A DNA stretch of 64,000 bases from Bombus terrestris. Its lineage: Eukaryota > Arthropoda > Insecta > Hymenoptera > Apidae. The notes under the pieces are model-generated. The model did no database searches. It was not told where the DNA came from and saw nothing but the letters and a program-made list of their open reading frames with translations. The stretch spans positions 9,548,001 through 9,612,000 of the forward strand of contig NC_063277.1 of NCBI RefSeq assembly GCF_910591885.1, in the 5' to 3' direction. A program made the translations under genes and the position numbers. Of the stretch, positions 38,701 to 53,437 are shown one piece after another. Position 1 is the stretch's first letter, and each line of letters begins with the position of its first letter.

Positions 38701-41700
38701 GAGCTCTGATGCACACAGTTTATTGAGTCGATGGGAAAGATGAAATTCGCCATTTTCTTTCTTCATCTACACACTTGCCTAAACGTATTCATGAATTTTA
38801 TATGCTACCAGAATATTTGAAAAATGTGAAAAATGGGTTTGATAATATAAGGTTCGTTTAATCATTCGATATTTGCATTGGTTGACATGCGTGAAAAATT
38901 GTTTAATGAAAAAAGGTTTGAAAAATTTGGAAAACGAATTTTTTAACGGCTACGGTTGTGAAGATTTTGGAACCTTTGCTGTGTAAATATTGAAAATACG
39001 ATATTTTTATATTTTTGGAAGGTTTTTGTTGTTTCAATTAGACAGTAATTGATTACTTTAGAATAAAAGTTGATTAATAACACTCGTGCCTATTGAAGTG
39101 AAAAAATGATTTTAGTAGAATTAAATCAGACTGTCAAATCGGATAGAGACATACACAATAGAGTAAAAAGTAATGAGACACGTATATTGAATTAAATAAA
39201 TACATATAAATATAACACTATCTTAAATATAAAATAGATGAAAATATTTTCTCAGTGTCTGATTAACAATTCGATATTTAGCATTAGTATTAATTTTCAT
39301 TCTATATAAATTAATAAAAATTAGTAATGTAGATTATCAAATAATTAATTAGCATTTCAAACTGGTTTTATTAAATTTTCTTCTCTTAGAATATTTTAAC
39401 AGAATATGAAGTACGTATTCTTGTGCGTTACAATTTATTTCTAAACATAACGGGCGTCAAGCTCTTATTATTCTATTATTTCTTCACATTCCACGAAGTA
39501 GTCTTCCTCTCATTGAGGCTGACTACAATCGTGCGTTTTACGAAATCACTGTACTCGGACCCAGCAAATTGCTGGATTACAGAAATTCTAGGGCAGCTGC
39601 CTAGCAAGAACCATGCATTCTATTCTATCTTGCATTCCTTGTTTTGTTTGTGAACAATAGTCTCGTGTTGGCAATTAATATTTTAGCAACACGTGTAGGA
39701 GTGTCCCAAATATATGAAAAACATGTAATTTAGTTTATTAATGTAATTCAATTCAATTATATATAATACGATTTATCTTACTGAGATTTATATCAGATTT
39801 TAATTAGTTTTCAAATTTTAAATGATAATTGATTATTCACTTTCGATTTAGGTACGATTTCCTTCGTAGCTACATATATGTCAATTTCGTTTCGTCTAAT
39901 TACAAATTTAATTTAATTAACCTAAATTTTATTACACAATGCAATTAGTGGCCAATTCTCAAAAAACAAATAACGTAATTTGTTAACTTCGTTTATCCCA
40001 AGAAGATGGCACAAATAATAGCGAATTTTTTAATAAATTTGAAAAATAGCGCTTGTAATATCATTACTAGACTTTTTATGCAAATTCATACATTTATGAA
40101 CTTAACTGGAGTTGGATTTAATATTGTATTTGTTATAAACAAGCCTATTCTTTACGACGGAATAAAACTGTTACAGCTTAAAAGATTTCTTACGAACTTC
40201 GTGTAAAGTAGTGACGTTAGAATGTATAGCTGCCTGTAGATCAATTAACATGGTAATAATAGTAAACGCGTTGCAGAATGTCGTCCATGATTTCATTTTA
40301 GATTAACATGAAGCTATTCCAAGCAATCATTTATGCATGTCACACTGCACTGTATTACTGCAACTGAAAATCAGTTAACAGTCAGCCAGTAGTTTAAAGT
40401 TTCATACCACGTAGCAGAAATCGATAATTTTTTAAAGAAACAATGATACATATTTTTCTTGAATACACATTTTTCATATGTTCGAATTTGATTTCTAAAA
40501 ATTTTATTTCGGAAATTTGGTTTAAGAGAGTCTTCTAATCTTCGGAAGGTGATAAATGGAAGAAAAAAATCCGATAACAATAAACTTGGCGCGATATTTC
40601 TACATTTCTTTGCTGTAACAATTTCTTCCGCTCTCTTACAGTAAAAATAATATTATTGCTTCTCCATCTAAAAGTTTCCAGTACATCTCAGATGTATTCT
40701 TCTTCTACTGTTAAAAGAAATAAAAAAGTGCTAATTCAAAATGGCAAATATCAAAAATCATAGTTTGCTTTTATAATAAAATAGTAATAACAATACGTTC
40801 TAGATACCCTGCATAGGTGAAAGCTTTCCAAACACGTCTTTACCTTTGAAAACGCAAAAGCTGGATAGACACGTGGTATTTTACAAGACGAGTTCACAGC
40901 ATCTCCTACAAAAATTCGGATCGAGTAACGTTTTGCACGATTTCAACGTATATTCGTCCAACCTTCGATTTATACCAGGTCTCTGCAAAATAGGCAACAC
41001 GCCACCGATAGGTCACGGACCTCGCGTCATGAATTCTCAGAACGCGTTACCTGTAAGCTGGCTGATAGAAAAAAATATGAAAGAGTTTGACCGGGACAAT
41101 TGGCCGCGCGTGAAAAATTCCTCAAGACGGGAGGAATCGAAAACGCGCGCGCCACAGAGATTCGGGCTTCAATATCGGAACTACTCACCGTAAATTCAAG
41201 ATTCCCCTGGACCTTTCGCTCAGACTGGCAAATCGAAGTTCGTTTCGACTTCTGGCGTAAGAGGCCTCCAATAAACAGGAACGTCGATCGACTTCACGAA
41301 AAATCGCAATGGTATTTGGTCGATGGCTACGTGAGTAACCATCAAAGCTACTTTCTTTGATATCACCAAACAGAAATTGAGAGAAAAAAAACGTACAACG
41401 GAGACTGATGATATTTGTTGAAAAAGAAAAATTTCATGGCAATAAAAAAAAAGGGGGAAGAATGTAACGTTTAATAAAATAATGGATGTCGATGATTTGA
41501 TGAGATACGTAATGTATTATATTTGATTTCTAAATATTACGAGATATAAAATGTTCGTTTCACGAATATAGAATTTTCTGAGAACATTTGTAAATGTAAA
41601 TTTCGTGAATTATTTATTAAAAATCATATAAAGAAATTACAGAGTAGTAGTGAGCTCTGAAGAGTGTGTTATTAATTGACCATTCTGCTTTCATAATTCC

Positions 41701-41800
41701 TTACTGAAAAATTTATACACGATAAATTACATATAAGATTTCAAAAAGTTTGTCCATGATTTGGGTCTGAATTATGAGATCATTCACAGTAAATATCGAG

Positions 41801-41880
41801 CTAAATAGCAACAGATATAACAGTAATTTAATAATATAAAGTGCACTAAATAGCAACAGATATAATAATAATTTAATAAT
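41801..41880. repeat. Tandem duplication, 44-bp period
   Basis: CTAAATAGCAACAGATATAA occurs at 41801 and again at 41845. Both are followed by a near-identical TAATTTAATAAT stretch. Confidence 0.95.
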
Positions 41881-43599
41881 ACCGACACCAAAATTAGTAA
41901 TTTTCTAATTATTCATTTTTAGATTTAGGTTGTTTCCTGAAAATATTCTGATATTAAACGAAAATTTATACGTAATTATGTATCATTTGTCGTTGTAGAA
42001 AATTAACATAATAGTATATAGCTAAATTAAAATTAAAATTAATTTAAGTAGATAGGTACATTAAATCCCTGACTAGTTTATTTATTACAGGAAGCTTTAA
42101 GATCAGCTTGTTAACTAATTAGCTAAGAAACTAAGATGAGTTAATTAACGTAGTGACTCATTGGAATCAAGTCACTTGGAATTTGTCTAACTGAATTCGA
42201 TACACTGAAATACTGATTGACTAAAGTAGGCTCATTATGATTAGATAGCTATATTTTATTCGTCGATATATCACATAATCTATCAGATTGAATTGCTCTA
42301 TTTTATTAATTCCAACTTTTTCTTACTAATTTCTTTCAGGTCCAATTTTGTAAAATAAATCTTTACAATAATATGTTTAAAATGTAATTCTGGTAGAAGA
42401 ATTTACTATAATTTCGAATGCAGTTAGCGGCGAAAATGTATTTTCAAAAATCACGTTCGTCATACTGTTACTCTTTGGAAAGTCTGAAACAGTGCTCCTT
42501 TCGTGAGTCTTCTCGTATTTACTGTCTTTGGGAAACTTTAGCCTTTCTTAGTCCTCGTGTATTCGTTTCCACGAAACTCTGCTCTAATATTTACGCACGC
42601 AATATTCAGCCGGAAAGTTTCTATTAACTTCTCTGATTTGAAGTTTTAACTAAGCTTCAACAATGAATGAATTGACACGTGGCTATTTCACTCTTACGAA
42701 ATAATGAAGCAACGATATCGAATTGCTTTAATCCAGGTTAAAACTTTTCCATAATTATCAATCAACTTTCATGAGCCAGAAAGAGAAAGAGAAATAAAAA
42801 AAAGAAGAAAGAAGTAACGGAACTCAACTAACGAACATTTCCGTTACTGATCGATGCAACTTTTTCTTCGTTTTACAGAACATCGACGTAGCAGAAACGT
42901 GAATATCAAACTTTCAAACTTTCAACTGGTTCTTGTCGATATTTACAACCTACAGCTTGTAAAACGTGTAACACTAAGTTGGAAATGTAATATTAATTAA
43001 CTGAAAAAACGACAAATCTTCGATAAATGAATGAAAGTTAAACGTATTAAAAATATCGAAATATTAAATGTATAAAAAGGCATTCTAATGAATTACTTGA
43101 TTCTTCATAATGTTAAAATTAATTTATTGGAGTCGGAATCTAATTAAATCTTAAATCATACACATTGTGTATGAATATAAATTTACTAAGAATGTTCAAC
43201 TTTCGCATCAAATTTTAAAAGTATTATCCACGTATACACATTTTTATATCATTTTCCTGAAGATATGTGTCAAGAAATAGATAAAATGAATTTATCTATA
43301 TTTCTATCTATATTCTACGTTTCATTGTTAACTTTCAATGTAATTAAATATTACACAGAGTGCGGATGTTTCTGCATTTGTACACAATTTCTCAGGTGCA
43401 AAAATGCTAGTAATGCGTACGATATTCAAGAATATATATATAACATACAAACTAAACTGCTCGTTATAAGGCGTAGTAGACGAAGCAAATTTCTGCTTGG
43501 CCATCATTTCCTCAATCCTATCCATAGAAACGTGAGCTTGCGTAAACATCGGCACCAGTCTAATAGTTACACACAAACAGAAATTTACCTTTGAAAACA

Positions 43600-44090
43600 C
43601 ACAATCATCCTTGAACGAGGCAAATTTCGGCGATACACGTACGACATTAAATCTTCTGGCATTCAAGCAGGGAGAAAAAAGGAAACAGCAACGAGAGAAA
43701 GATCGCTATGAATTTGAGAAACGCGTTAACGTACTCGCGACTCTGTGGCGTGCACTGATTAACCCCAAAAGCGCTCCTTTGATCTCACCGTGGCGTGCAG
43801 GAGGAAATTAGAAACACTCCGCGAATTTACGTGGGAGCTAGTTTCACGGCGTGTATACGTACATACGTATAGCAGCCAGACGGCTGTGCATGAAATCGTT
43901 CGCGACAACGAAGCCGATTCACCGGTTTGGAAGGGTGCGACTGGCTTCGGATCAAACGCGAGTAGAGTTAATGACACCATCAAGGAGAAACTTTCTCTTC
44001 GAGGTACGCACGCTGTCGCGGAAACTCGAGCCGATTCAATCTTGCACGCGCGCAGTGCAATTAGAGGAAAATGCGAATCTACAGGGTAAA
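43600..44090. other. G+C-rich island inside the 17.3-kb intron
   Basis: CpG-rich, with open frames in several registers on both strands (up to 124 codons). It has no domain similarity. Its position between two beat-like exons makes an intronic regulatory element a reasonable but unproven reading. Confidence 0.3.
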
Positions 44091-45791
44091 CTTTAATACT
44101 ATGGTCATCTTTCTTGTTCGTTTGATTTCGCACGAAATATCAAGTATTTCTTAAGCTAAGGCTAGCTGGCTAAGAAATTTTTCATTATTTTCTTATTATT
44201 ATTCTAAATCTGGAAATTGTACGTGATTTTATCTAATTTTTTTTTTGAGAAGAATATTAGAATCATTTGGAGGATAAATTGATCAATCGTTTTTTTGTTT
44301 CTATGGGGACACGAATATTTTGAAAAGGTAAATCAAATAATTGAGTTAGTTATATGAATTTGTTTATTGTAAGGCGATAATATGAAGACGGTATTGTAAG
44401 AATTTTTCGAAAGAACATTGTATGGCATTATCAGTTTCACCAAATGAAAAAACATTTTAACAGTATGAGAAAGACTTTAAAATAAAATGGAAACAACGAA
44501 ACACGCATATTCATGATTTTGTCGTATTTTTCACAAATTGGAAACATTTCTTCACGATAGGGCAACATAAAAAAGGAGGTAACGAAATTAATAATTTAAT
44601 GCAACAAATGAAAAAATGGATGGAAAAGAGACGGCGTTGTTATGTTGAATTGTTGCAGTATAACTTTCCTTGATATGTAAGGCTTGTGAAGTGTGTTTCG
44701 TATACAGGATGCTTCTAGAAGGCGAACTAAGCTATAGATCTTGGTACACGAAGGTGAAAAGAATTGGAAAATAGTGGGGAAAGAATTTAAAGCGAAATGT
44801 TGCACCGTGTACTGAATTTTACCTACTCTGTATTTTTTAACAATTCATACGAATGCGTGTACGAAATGTGGCTCTATTGTGTTCCAGGTAAAATAGTGTA
44901 TTTTTTATAGAGAAGATAATTATTCATGTCGTGTGATACGTAAGAAAAAATTTAAGAGCTGTAATTTACTGAAAAACATATTCAACCTTTTTGGAGAGTA
45001 CACGTTCTATTCGAAGGAGAAATTAAAAGATTAAAAAGAATTGTTAAAATCTCGTTAGAAAATTGATTAAAATGAATTGAAATAAAAATCCCAAAATTCG
45101 AACGAAACGCGAAACGTGAAACATCTTAGAGTTGATATAATCAGTAATCAATACTCATTTGTAGCTCAACAATAACTGTCAATCCTCGAGTGTTACAAAT
45201 CGAATATTAAATAGTTCTAAAAAAAGTTCCAATGTTTCCATGCAAAGAAGGAATTAAAACACCAATCCCGATACCAACAAATTCCTCGAAACTCAGTTAA
45301 AATTCGAAAAAATATTCCAAACTCCGAACAAAACACATAAAACAATCTGTAGCCGTAAAGTTTCTAAGATCTACTCAATATACGTTTGTAGTTGAACGAC
45401 AATTGCCAGTCCAATGTTAGAAATTGTCAACATTAAGAATTAAAATTAACTCATAAAATATTTAATCATATAAAGAAAAAAAAACGCTTAAAAATCCTCG
45501 TACCCCATTCAAACAAGAAAAAATATCAATACGAGGCGAAAAAATGTCTTGTAGAAAATCTGTTAAATAAAATTCGATGAAAGATTTGAAATTCCGCACA
45601 AAACACGTGAAAGAGCCTATAGCTGGGAAGAGGATGGTGACTTACGATGCTGTACACGCGTCAGTCGCGTGCATTGGTAAAGAAAGGAGTGGAGGGTGGT
45701 GAGCAACGAGCGTCGTAGGGTAGGCACACGAGCATGCTGAATACGTCGAGCTTCCCGCGATACTCTGTAATGTCATGAAGCATGTACTTAC

Positions 45792-45927
45792 ACACTACCG
45801 TAAGATTCTTGGAGACGTAGGCGGTGGTGAAAGTCGGCGCGTCCGCTGTAACTTCGCAACTGAACATACCCGAGAGAGCGAAGTCGACGTCGCGGAGCGT
45901 TACCTGGCTCTTGTTCGAGTTCTCGTG
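45792..45927 (-). CDS. beat: Beaten-path (Beat-I-like) internal exon: C-terminal half of Ig domain 1
   Basis: This 136-bp exon completes the first Ig domain of the Beat-like protein. The acceptor tract reads TTGCTCTGTTTCAG. The exon starts in phase 0, matching the end of the exon at 53438, and ends one base into a codon before a strong GTAAGT donor. It encodes 45 codons: an NKSQVTLRDV strand, then SGMFSCEVTADAP, which contains the second Ig cysteine (residue 24) and the Beat signature CEV-ADAP, then a linker with NLTVV. The sequons are NKS and NLT. It lies 7.5 kb downstream of the previous exon within a G+C-rich island (about 45600-46200). Joining to the next exon gives a Phe at the split codon. 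The reading frame stays open on both sides of the exon, so the boundaries rest on splice-site quality, phase agreement and family alignment. Confidence 0.93.
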
Positions 45928-48052
45928 CTGAAACAGAGCAACGACCAAAGGTGTGTGCAAAGTGAATGCAAATGGATATCAACTGCGGCAACACGTGTTA
46001 TCGCCTACCGCCATCGGAACATTAAAATCCCTCGCTCTCTGCGATTAACAATAACTCGATTTACCTGGACCGGTTATAACACGAATTAAACTTCCGCACC
46101 GGATGCGATTGACTGACGAATTTATTCACGCGTCTCTTCGTCATTCGTACAGGATTCGAGCACACGGTTCATTGCCTTCTTTTCGCGACTCACCCGGATG
46201 AAAGACATCGGTGAACACTTTATATAACCGGTAAATTAAACTAAAATGTTGATTCGATTGACTCGCATTTTTTTGTTATTGTGCGAAAGTGTTACTTTGA
46301 TACCAATTCTTCAATTTCTATGATTCTATTATTTTTCTATAATTTAGGTTGGTAATTTATATTTTCATCAATGCAGGATAATATCAATGCTGCTATCAAT
46401 GATATAATTGATATGAATGCAGTTTCCAAGGTTTCCTTCAGACTGCACTTACTCGAAGCAATTAAGACATAGATTACTTTGCGTGTATAGCGTGCAATTG
46501 TTAAGCCCATTTAAACTCATAATTTGGCATAATGAAAGTGAAATATCAAGAGACGAAACGAATTGTCCTTAAATCTTTTTGGTGTATTTTATTGCAGAAC
46601 ATTTGAAATCCGACTTTCAGAGTGTACACATCAATTCAAGAGATCTTCCATGGTATTGCTGAACGTACCAACTTATGCAATATCATATATCATGTCTGTC
46701 AGACATAAATATTGGATTTTCAGCGATTTTCTTTTCAAATTTTTCCCTGGTAAATCATTAATTTCTTACTTCTATGAATTATGTATGAAAACAGTTTTAG
46801 CTATAAGTATTAGTGATAATGAAGAATTTCGAACATAATTCAAATTTTCAGAACGAAAATTTTTGTTCAAGTAATTAAAATTGTATCGGACTAATTTTGT
46901 TTGTCATATTTAAAATGGTATTTGTTTTTAGATTTATGTATAATTAATGACAATAAACGAAGAGACAATAGCATTTCACGTTATTAATATCAATTAGCAA
47001 CTAAGCCTGGAGTATAGATATTGTTAATATTACGTTAATCCGGTTTTACAAATTTCTCTATTGTTGCAGTAATAACGTACTGTTGTACAAACTGTCAATG
47101 AGATAAAATCATATAAATCGTTATTACACGTACAAATTTATTCAGAACGATTTTTTGCTGGCGAAATTCCTGTACGAATAAGCACGTATTCACTGACTAT
47201 TAATACATAAATTAGTATTAATGATTATACCTCGAAACGGTTGCCGTTATTGGATGATTGGAATTCTCAAACAAAAGCGTATTATTTAAAGCGAACCACA
47301 AGCTCAATGAGAATTCAATTTGCTCGTTGCAATTTGCGTGCCGAATTAACAGTTTTGATGACGTTACTTAATCGGAGAACAATTATTCTATTATTAGTTT
47401 CTTAATGCTATTGTTGTTTTTTTGTGCAATACCGTTTATTCTATATTTATTCTATTCTATGAGATTAAAAATTATTGCGGTGTTGTCCAAACCTCAATTT
47501 TAATTTTCTAAAATTACATTTAACGTAATATAATAGCACAACGTGTTTTAGTCAATTAAAATCACAAGTTACCTATTAACAACACGCTGTATGTATATTC
47601 CTTTGTATAATAAATCGAAGCTGAAAGCTTTTTCACTAATATTGCAAAAATGAGAAAAACGTTCACGAGTGTATAGAGAACGTGACAAGCTTTCAAGCAA
47701 TATAAATTGATTATTAGATGCTACTACTCTATGATTCAATCTGATAAGGTTAAACGCGTGACCCGAAGATGGTTGAACATTGTTTATTTATACTAATTGA
47801 TGTTAAAGTAAAAAGTAGTGTACAAAAATGATGCGGAAATCCTAAGTAGTAATTTTGCTTCCACACAAAAGATCTATACAAATTTTATACCTACCTACAT
47901 ATAATCTAAAAATCTAAGTTAATATTAGAGGAATCTTAAAAATATAATATTACAGACTCTTTTTTCGATGAAAAATATTCCGTAGGAAGAAACAATGTCT
48001 TTGTAAATTGTAGAATAATTACGAAAAACAATTATATGTTACTAATTTATGT

Positions 48053-48055
<3 letters not shown>

Positions 48056-48136
<81 letters not shown>
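48056..48136. repeat. (AT)n microsatellite, 81 bp
   Basis: An uninterrupted alternating AT tract. It is self-complementary throughout, so cruciform formation and assembly length errors are both possible. Confidence 0.98.
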
Positions 48137-48139
<3 letters not shown>

Positions 48140-51058
48140 ACAACATAACTTTTGTACAACATAATCTTTTGTATTCGCTAGAGTAAGGAGCTTTTACAAA
48201 AATATACTATTACCGTAATACTCGGGCTTTATATATGTTACCTAAAATCGAACAATATCATTTCCAACGCAAAATGCATCTTACATATTTCATTTCCGAA
48301 TATAAAATTTCATGACAACGATTTCACATATTTTTCCCCAATAGCGTAATAATCGATATCACTGCTCTACATATCTCAAACATCCAGATATACCCTTCGA
48401 ATTTGTTACCTCTAGAGACATCTATCACATCTCAAATCATTAGATATTTCCCCTTTACAGCTACTGTGAAATACATCAACTCCTTGATAACATTTCTATG
48501 TATAAGAATAAAACATCTATATTTAAATTTATAAATGACAATCGTAAGATTCCATCTAATGCAAGATTATTCAATGTTATATAATTAACATCACGTGTAT
48601 ATATAAAATACTGTACATATATAAATATCGTATGCTCATAAGAATATTTTATGCTCGTACTATAACTTTGTACTTTATTGAATTTTTACATCATCGTCAA
48701 ACATTTAATATATTTAGCATATTTAACTTTCTTTATACGTGTTTGTAAAAACATCTCTGTGCTTAAACAATCAGAAGAGAAACAATTTCATTTAAGAAAT
48801 CTGTCATGTAGTTGCCTCCATAAAAATACGAATTTGTATAAAAATTCACTGTCTAACTATCACATAATGACAGTGAAATAAAAAGATGGCAGAAAATGTT
48901 GTCAGTAGTGGTAAAAGAGTCGGGAGTTAAATATTCGTCGTGCTCCCTTATAAATACAAAGAGAAAAAGGTAAATGTTCGTCAAAGACCGTAACGCGCCA
49001 AAAGCACGAGTTCTTTTTTTCTTATTAAATGTTCCTCTGGTGATCGGGCAGCGTGAAGAGGCAACACTCGAGAAAATCGTCATCTTATCAGGAATTACCC
49101 CGCACTCGAGTAAATTGACTCGATGAAACGCGCGCGAAAGCCGAGACACCAGGAGCAAGATAGCAACGAAGGCGGGGCTGAAGCATCCCCTAGGGAAAAG
49201 TGGCGGAGGATCGTTTCATTGGAAATGGGCAAAGGCAAAATATGCATAATTAGCGGAATTTAAATAACGAAGCAAGAAGACATGCCGTAGAGTGAAGGAG
49301 ACAGCGGTTAAAAGAGGAAGGGACGGGAAGGTGGCTTTTAACGAGGACGAAAGAAATGAATCCGAAGAAAGAGCACAGCTTTTTCCACCATCTCCTTGTT
49401 GATTTGTGTGCGTTAGAATGCACGCGACAGATGCTACGGAAAAACTGTTCATTACACAGTTTCGTGCTTCTTCTCGATGTTATTAAGCTGTTATTAGCGA
49501 TCGAATATGTATAATCATTTTCTTGTGATCCGATTTTGCTTGAAGAATTTCCGAAGGAATTTTGTAAGATAAATTCTGATAAAAATTCTTAAGATAGTTC
49601 TTTATATTGGAACAGACGGAATCTTTGGTTTAAGATGGACAAAATTAAGAAAGAGAGAATATGTTATTTACTAAATTTACTTGACACGAAATACGCTTTC
49701 AAGTTTCTACGCTTATTCACACTTACGTTCCTCAAGTCACTTGTTTCAATTTACTTTTTTCGAATTTGGGTAATTTGAATAATCTTGAACAAAATTTGTA
49801 TACTTTGTCATAGTTACGAAAATTTGTAATTAATTGTTTACTTTTTCTATTAAAATATGATTATAGTATACTTACAGTACAAGTACAATTTCTTATGCAT
49901 CTAATTATATATCTTTGTTTTTCTAAAACAATATGTATATTATTAATATCACGTCTTTACTATCCACAGATCTCTATCGTGATTTCTACTTATACTAAAA
50001 ACTAGTGTTCCATGTTATGACAAAATGTTCTGTTATTTCATTAAATTTATCGTAGTTCTAGTTATTGACTAAATTGTCAAAGAAAAGAATGTTTTCATCG
50101 TTAAATAATATTTTACTTGCAACTGATTTTCTGTCACTCTTTTATGAAAACCAACAATGTGATACACAAAACGATGTAATAGGTTATTGCCAGTAACATA
50201 ATACCTTACGGCTTACAGTCACATCATTCTCAAAAAGTAATCCTTCCTTTCTACAAATATTGAAACAAATCTTCTATAAAGCTATCTCAGTGCACGATGC
50301 AGCCAGTAACGCGAAATGAGCGTTCACTGGCAAAACTTCGCTTCCAGTCGCAGTCACGATACATTTAAAACATGTAAAAAACAATTTTTCCAGAACCATA
50401 CGGATCCACTATGTGGCTCTATAAAAAAGAAAGAACTCGAACAAACAAATATACAAAAACAATAGACCACACATCGCTTGTTATATCAACGCTCGGACCT
50501 TTGCAAAAGAGAAAAATGGTTATCCACCTACAAAAAAAAAAAGGAAGAAAAAACGAGAAAACAAAACCATTCGTTGCGACGATACAGTGTATAACAAGGT
50601 GAAAATTCGATGATACCGTTAACATGAACGATATTTCATGGCAGAGTGTATCGAACGATAGAACCTAACGATATTTCTTTCGCATTGAACAATGTTTTTC
50701 GTTCGGTGTCGACGAGCTTTTACCGACACGTGACGCAACCATTGCACATTACTGTCGGTTAGCGGGTAACTAAGGATAAATACAGACGCGTTATAACGAT
50801 AAACGAAAAAGTGGTGCTTCTATACTCCCTGGGCTTCGTATTAGGATTTATTCTTTTAGCTATAATATGAGCCGTTTATAAACTAAAATGCTTCCCTCCA
50901 CTTTTTGAAATTTTCTGCCAATATAATACTTGAATATAGTACTAGAATAATATTGAAGTTTAGGATACTTCATTGACACTATGTCTTTATAATTGCATCA
51001 ATTTTGTCGATATATTATTTTATGGAGCTAACCGATTTGACAAATAAGCGGCTCATAT

Positions 51059-51072
51059 CACACACACACACA
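51059..51072. repeat. (CA)n tract
   Basis: A short, perfect CA dinucleotide run in the intron between the first two recognised beat-like exons. Confidence 0.85.
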
Positions 51073-53437
51073 AACTGTCCTTGATTGCCTACATTATTAT
51101 AAGCAATAGTCGAATTTCATTACGATTCACTATAACATAAGATATCCGTAAAATATTTCTATTCAATATATTCAAAACACAAATATTCGAGAAGTTTAGT
51201 GATCTACTTTCGTTCTTTTTTTAAGTCTATCTCAGAGTTTACTATTATTTATATCGTCTTTTTGCGATCAATAAACTTAAGAAAGAAAATCACTTGTTTC
51301 TTGAGAATTGAATATTAATCGGATATTTCTATGTAATGAAAATAGTGGAGTTGATTAGTACGACTTTCGAAAAGCTCAAATCATAGATTTACTAAGAATA
51401 ATAAGTTACTATTATTGTACATAGAAAGATAAAAAATAATGGTCTAAATTCAATTGATTGTTCATTCAATGGGCAAAACATGGAACAGAGAATAACCTAG
51501 GCTAGACGAGCTTGTTTTCAATTGCGTAAACGCGTGCACACATAGCGGTTCTTCTGGAAACCTATGCGGCACGGAAACGCGGGAGATTCGCGCGGAAATG
51601 TTCGAACGATGATAAAAGCGACCTGTTTTACGGAGATTACAGCGGTCAAGGATGCTGTTAACGAGCGTCGCCCGGCATCATGTGATAAAACCGCATATTT
51701 GGATCGTCCCTGGCCATCCGGAATGCTAATTCTGCTTGACATTCATCGTTGTTTGTTGTTCCGACGATTGATGCGGGCACGAACGTCGCCTTTCTAAATT
51801 GCATCGCAAACAATGCATTGCTTTCCACGTTGATTCGCTTATTTTAGTCAAATCCTTTCGCGTCGAGTGTCCCTTGCGATAAGTTTTATCGAAAATTCGT
51901 TAATTTGCTTTTACTTCGTTTATTTGAATAATAAGGATTGGGTTGTCTGGTGTTTTTAGTCGAGCGTAAATCTTTGTGTACTATGTTTTTAGGTGGTTCG
52001 AATCGCGTTAGTTTTAGTTTTAGTTTGTTACTACCTTAAATAGAGTCGAAATGAAATAATCTCTGCTTTATCCAAAAATGATTTTCTTGAAATTTTACAT
52101 ATTTGTAAACTCCTACACGAACCATCCATTACAAGTGTTGACTTCTCCACGCTTGAAGGAAGTACTTAACGAAACATATCGTGTGCTACAAATTTTGATC
52201 AAAATAAAGATGTCAATATATATTTCGTGTAATAGTAAAAATTCAAATTTCCAGTAAAATATTCCTTTGAAACTTTCAACGTCTTTACCTCAATTTTTCT
52301 GCGCGTTTCAATTTCTAATATTGTAATTTCCTCGAATAAATATATCCAAATTTCATTAGGACAGGCTACGTAAGACATTCATTCTATCGTGAAACGCAGA
52401 GAAAACTTTTAGTTTTCGAGTTATAAAATTGAACTGAAAGTTTAGGGGGTGGATGAAATATTCAAACTAGATAAACGTTTCTGGTAGGAAGTAATATTTC
52501 AATTTCATTAAAAACCCATCGTACATTATTAAATTGTTTAATCTGGACTTCTACACGTTTCTAATACTTTTACATGTGAAATTCTCATTCCATAGTTACA
52601 GTAATAACTGTATTTGCATATTAATATTCTATTTATTCATCTCATTCAACTCTTCACAGATGTTTAAAGTTACTGGATAATAGTGATAGAAATTCATAAA
52701 TATTAATAATCCAATTATTTAATGGTCTTCTACATGTAAAATGCATAGTAGTTGAATAGGTGCATTAATCTTTTAATTGTTTGGATTTATTCTCTTAAAC
52801 ATGTGCAACCGATACTTTCACCAGCAATTAAATGGTTAATTGATTCAAATTATTGCACACGATTGTTCTCACTTCACGATCGAAGCAATATTGTGAAAGA
52901 ATATAATGCTGTTCGATACAATAGAAATCATAATTTTTAAGGAAAAGAGTAATCAAAGAAATAAGTTCATAAATAAATTGCATAAATGACTTGAAATGCT
53001 ACTAAATCTGCCAAAGTTGATTAATTAAAAAAGTTTGTTCACATAGACCATCATGTTTATTATTCTTTTAAACAACGAAATAAATTCTGAAATTCTACTA
53101 TGATATAATATTACATCATAACGCTACTGTATATAAAATAATTTGTCTTGATTGCAGTCTTCAAATTGTGAAATTAATATCTGTACTATCAATAAATTTC
53201 TTCATACTATAAGAAATATATACAGAATTTTCTTATCGACAACAGATATAATTATTATAAAAGATCCAAAATACTTTTTATTTATAAAAAATACTATACT
53301 ATAGTTTTAACTAATCCAGATTCTATTATCTCTGTCCATGAATTGCTCTCGAGGAAATATCCTACTTCCACGGTATGATACGCGCTTACACGTAAAAGGC
53401 AGAGAAAGAAGAGAAAGAAAAGTGTATTGACACTTAC

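Larger units (their letters stand above)
28467..45791 (-). other. Intron of the beat-like gene (17.3 kb)
   Basis: This intron lies between two phase-compatible exons (phase 1 split codon). Contents: an A18 tract (29014-29031), a 202-bp TIR element (29611-29812), and G+C-rich islands at about 30830-31130, 35120-35480, 40990-41360 and 43600-44090. There are short tandem duplications at 35687-35735 and 41801-41880. A run of CCTAA/CTAACC-like words occurs at 33800-33930, too irregular to call telomeric. Open frames in the islands (for example 115 codons at 40846-41193 on the plus strand, 124 codons at 43759-44133 on the minus strand) resemble nothing I know and are not annotated as genes. Confidence 0.75.
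45928..53437 (-). other. Intron of the beat-like gene (7.5 kb)
   Basis: The intron is defined by the GTAAGT donor at 53437 and the TTTCAG acceptor just above 45927, with phase 0 on both sides. It contains an 81-bp AT microsatellite (48056-48136), a CA tract at 51059-51072, and G+C-rich islands at about 49000-49460 and 51520-51800. The rest is unremarkable AT-rich sequence. Purine-rich sequence at 49260-49370 gives the first island long but non-homologous open frames. No conserved exon is visible in either strand. Confidence 0.75.
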
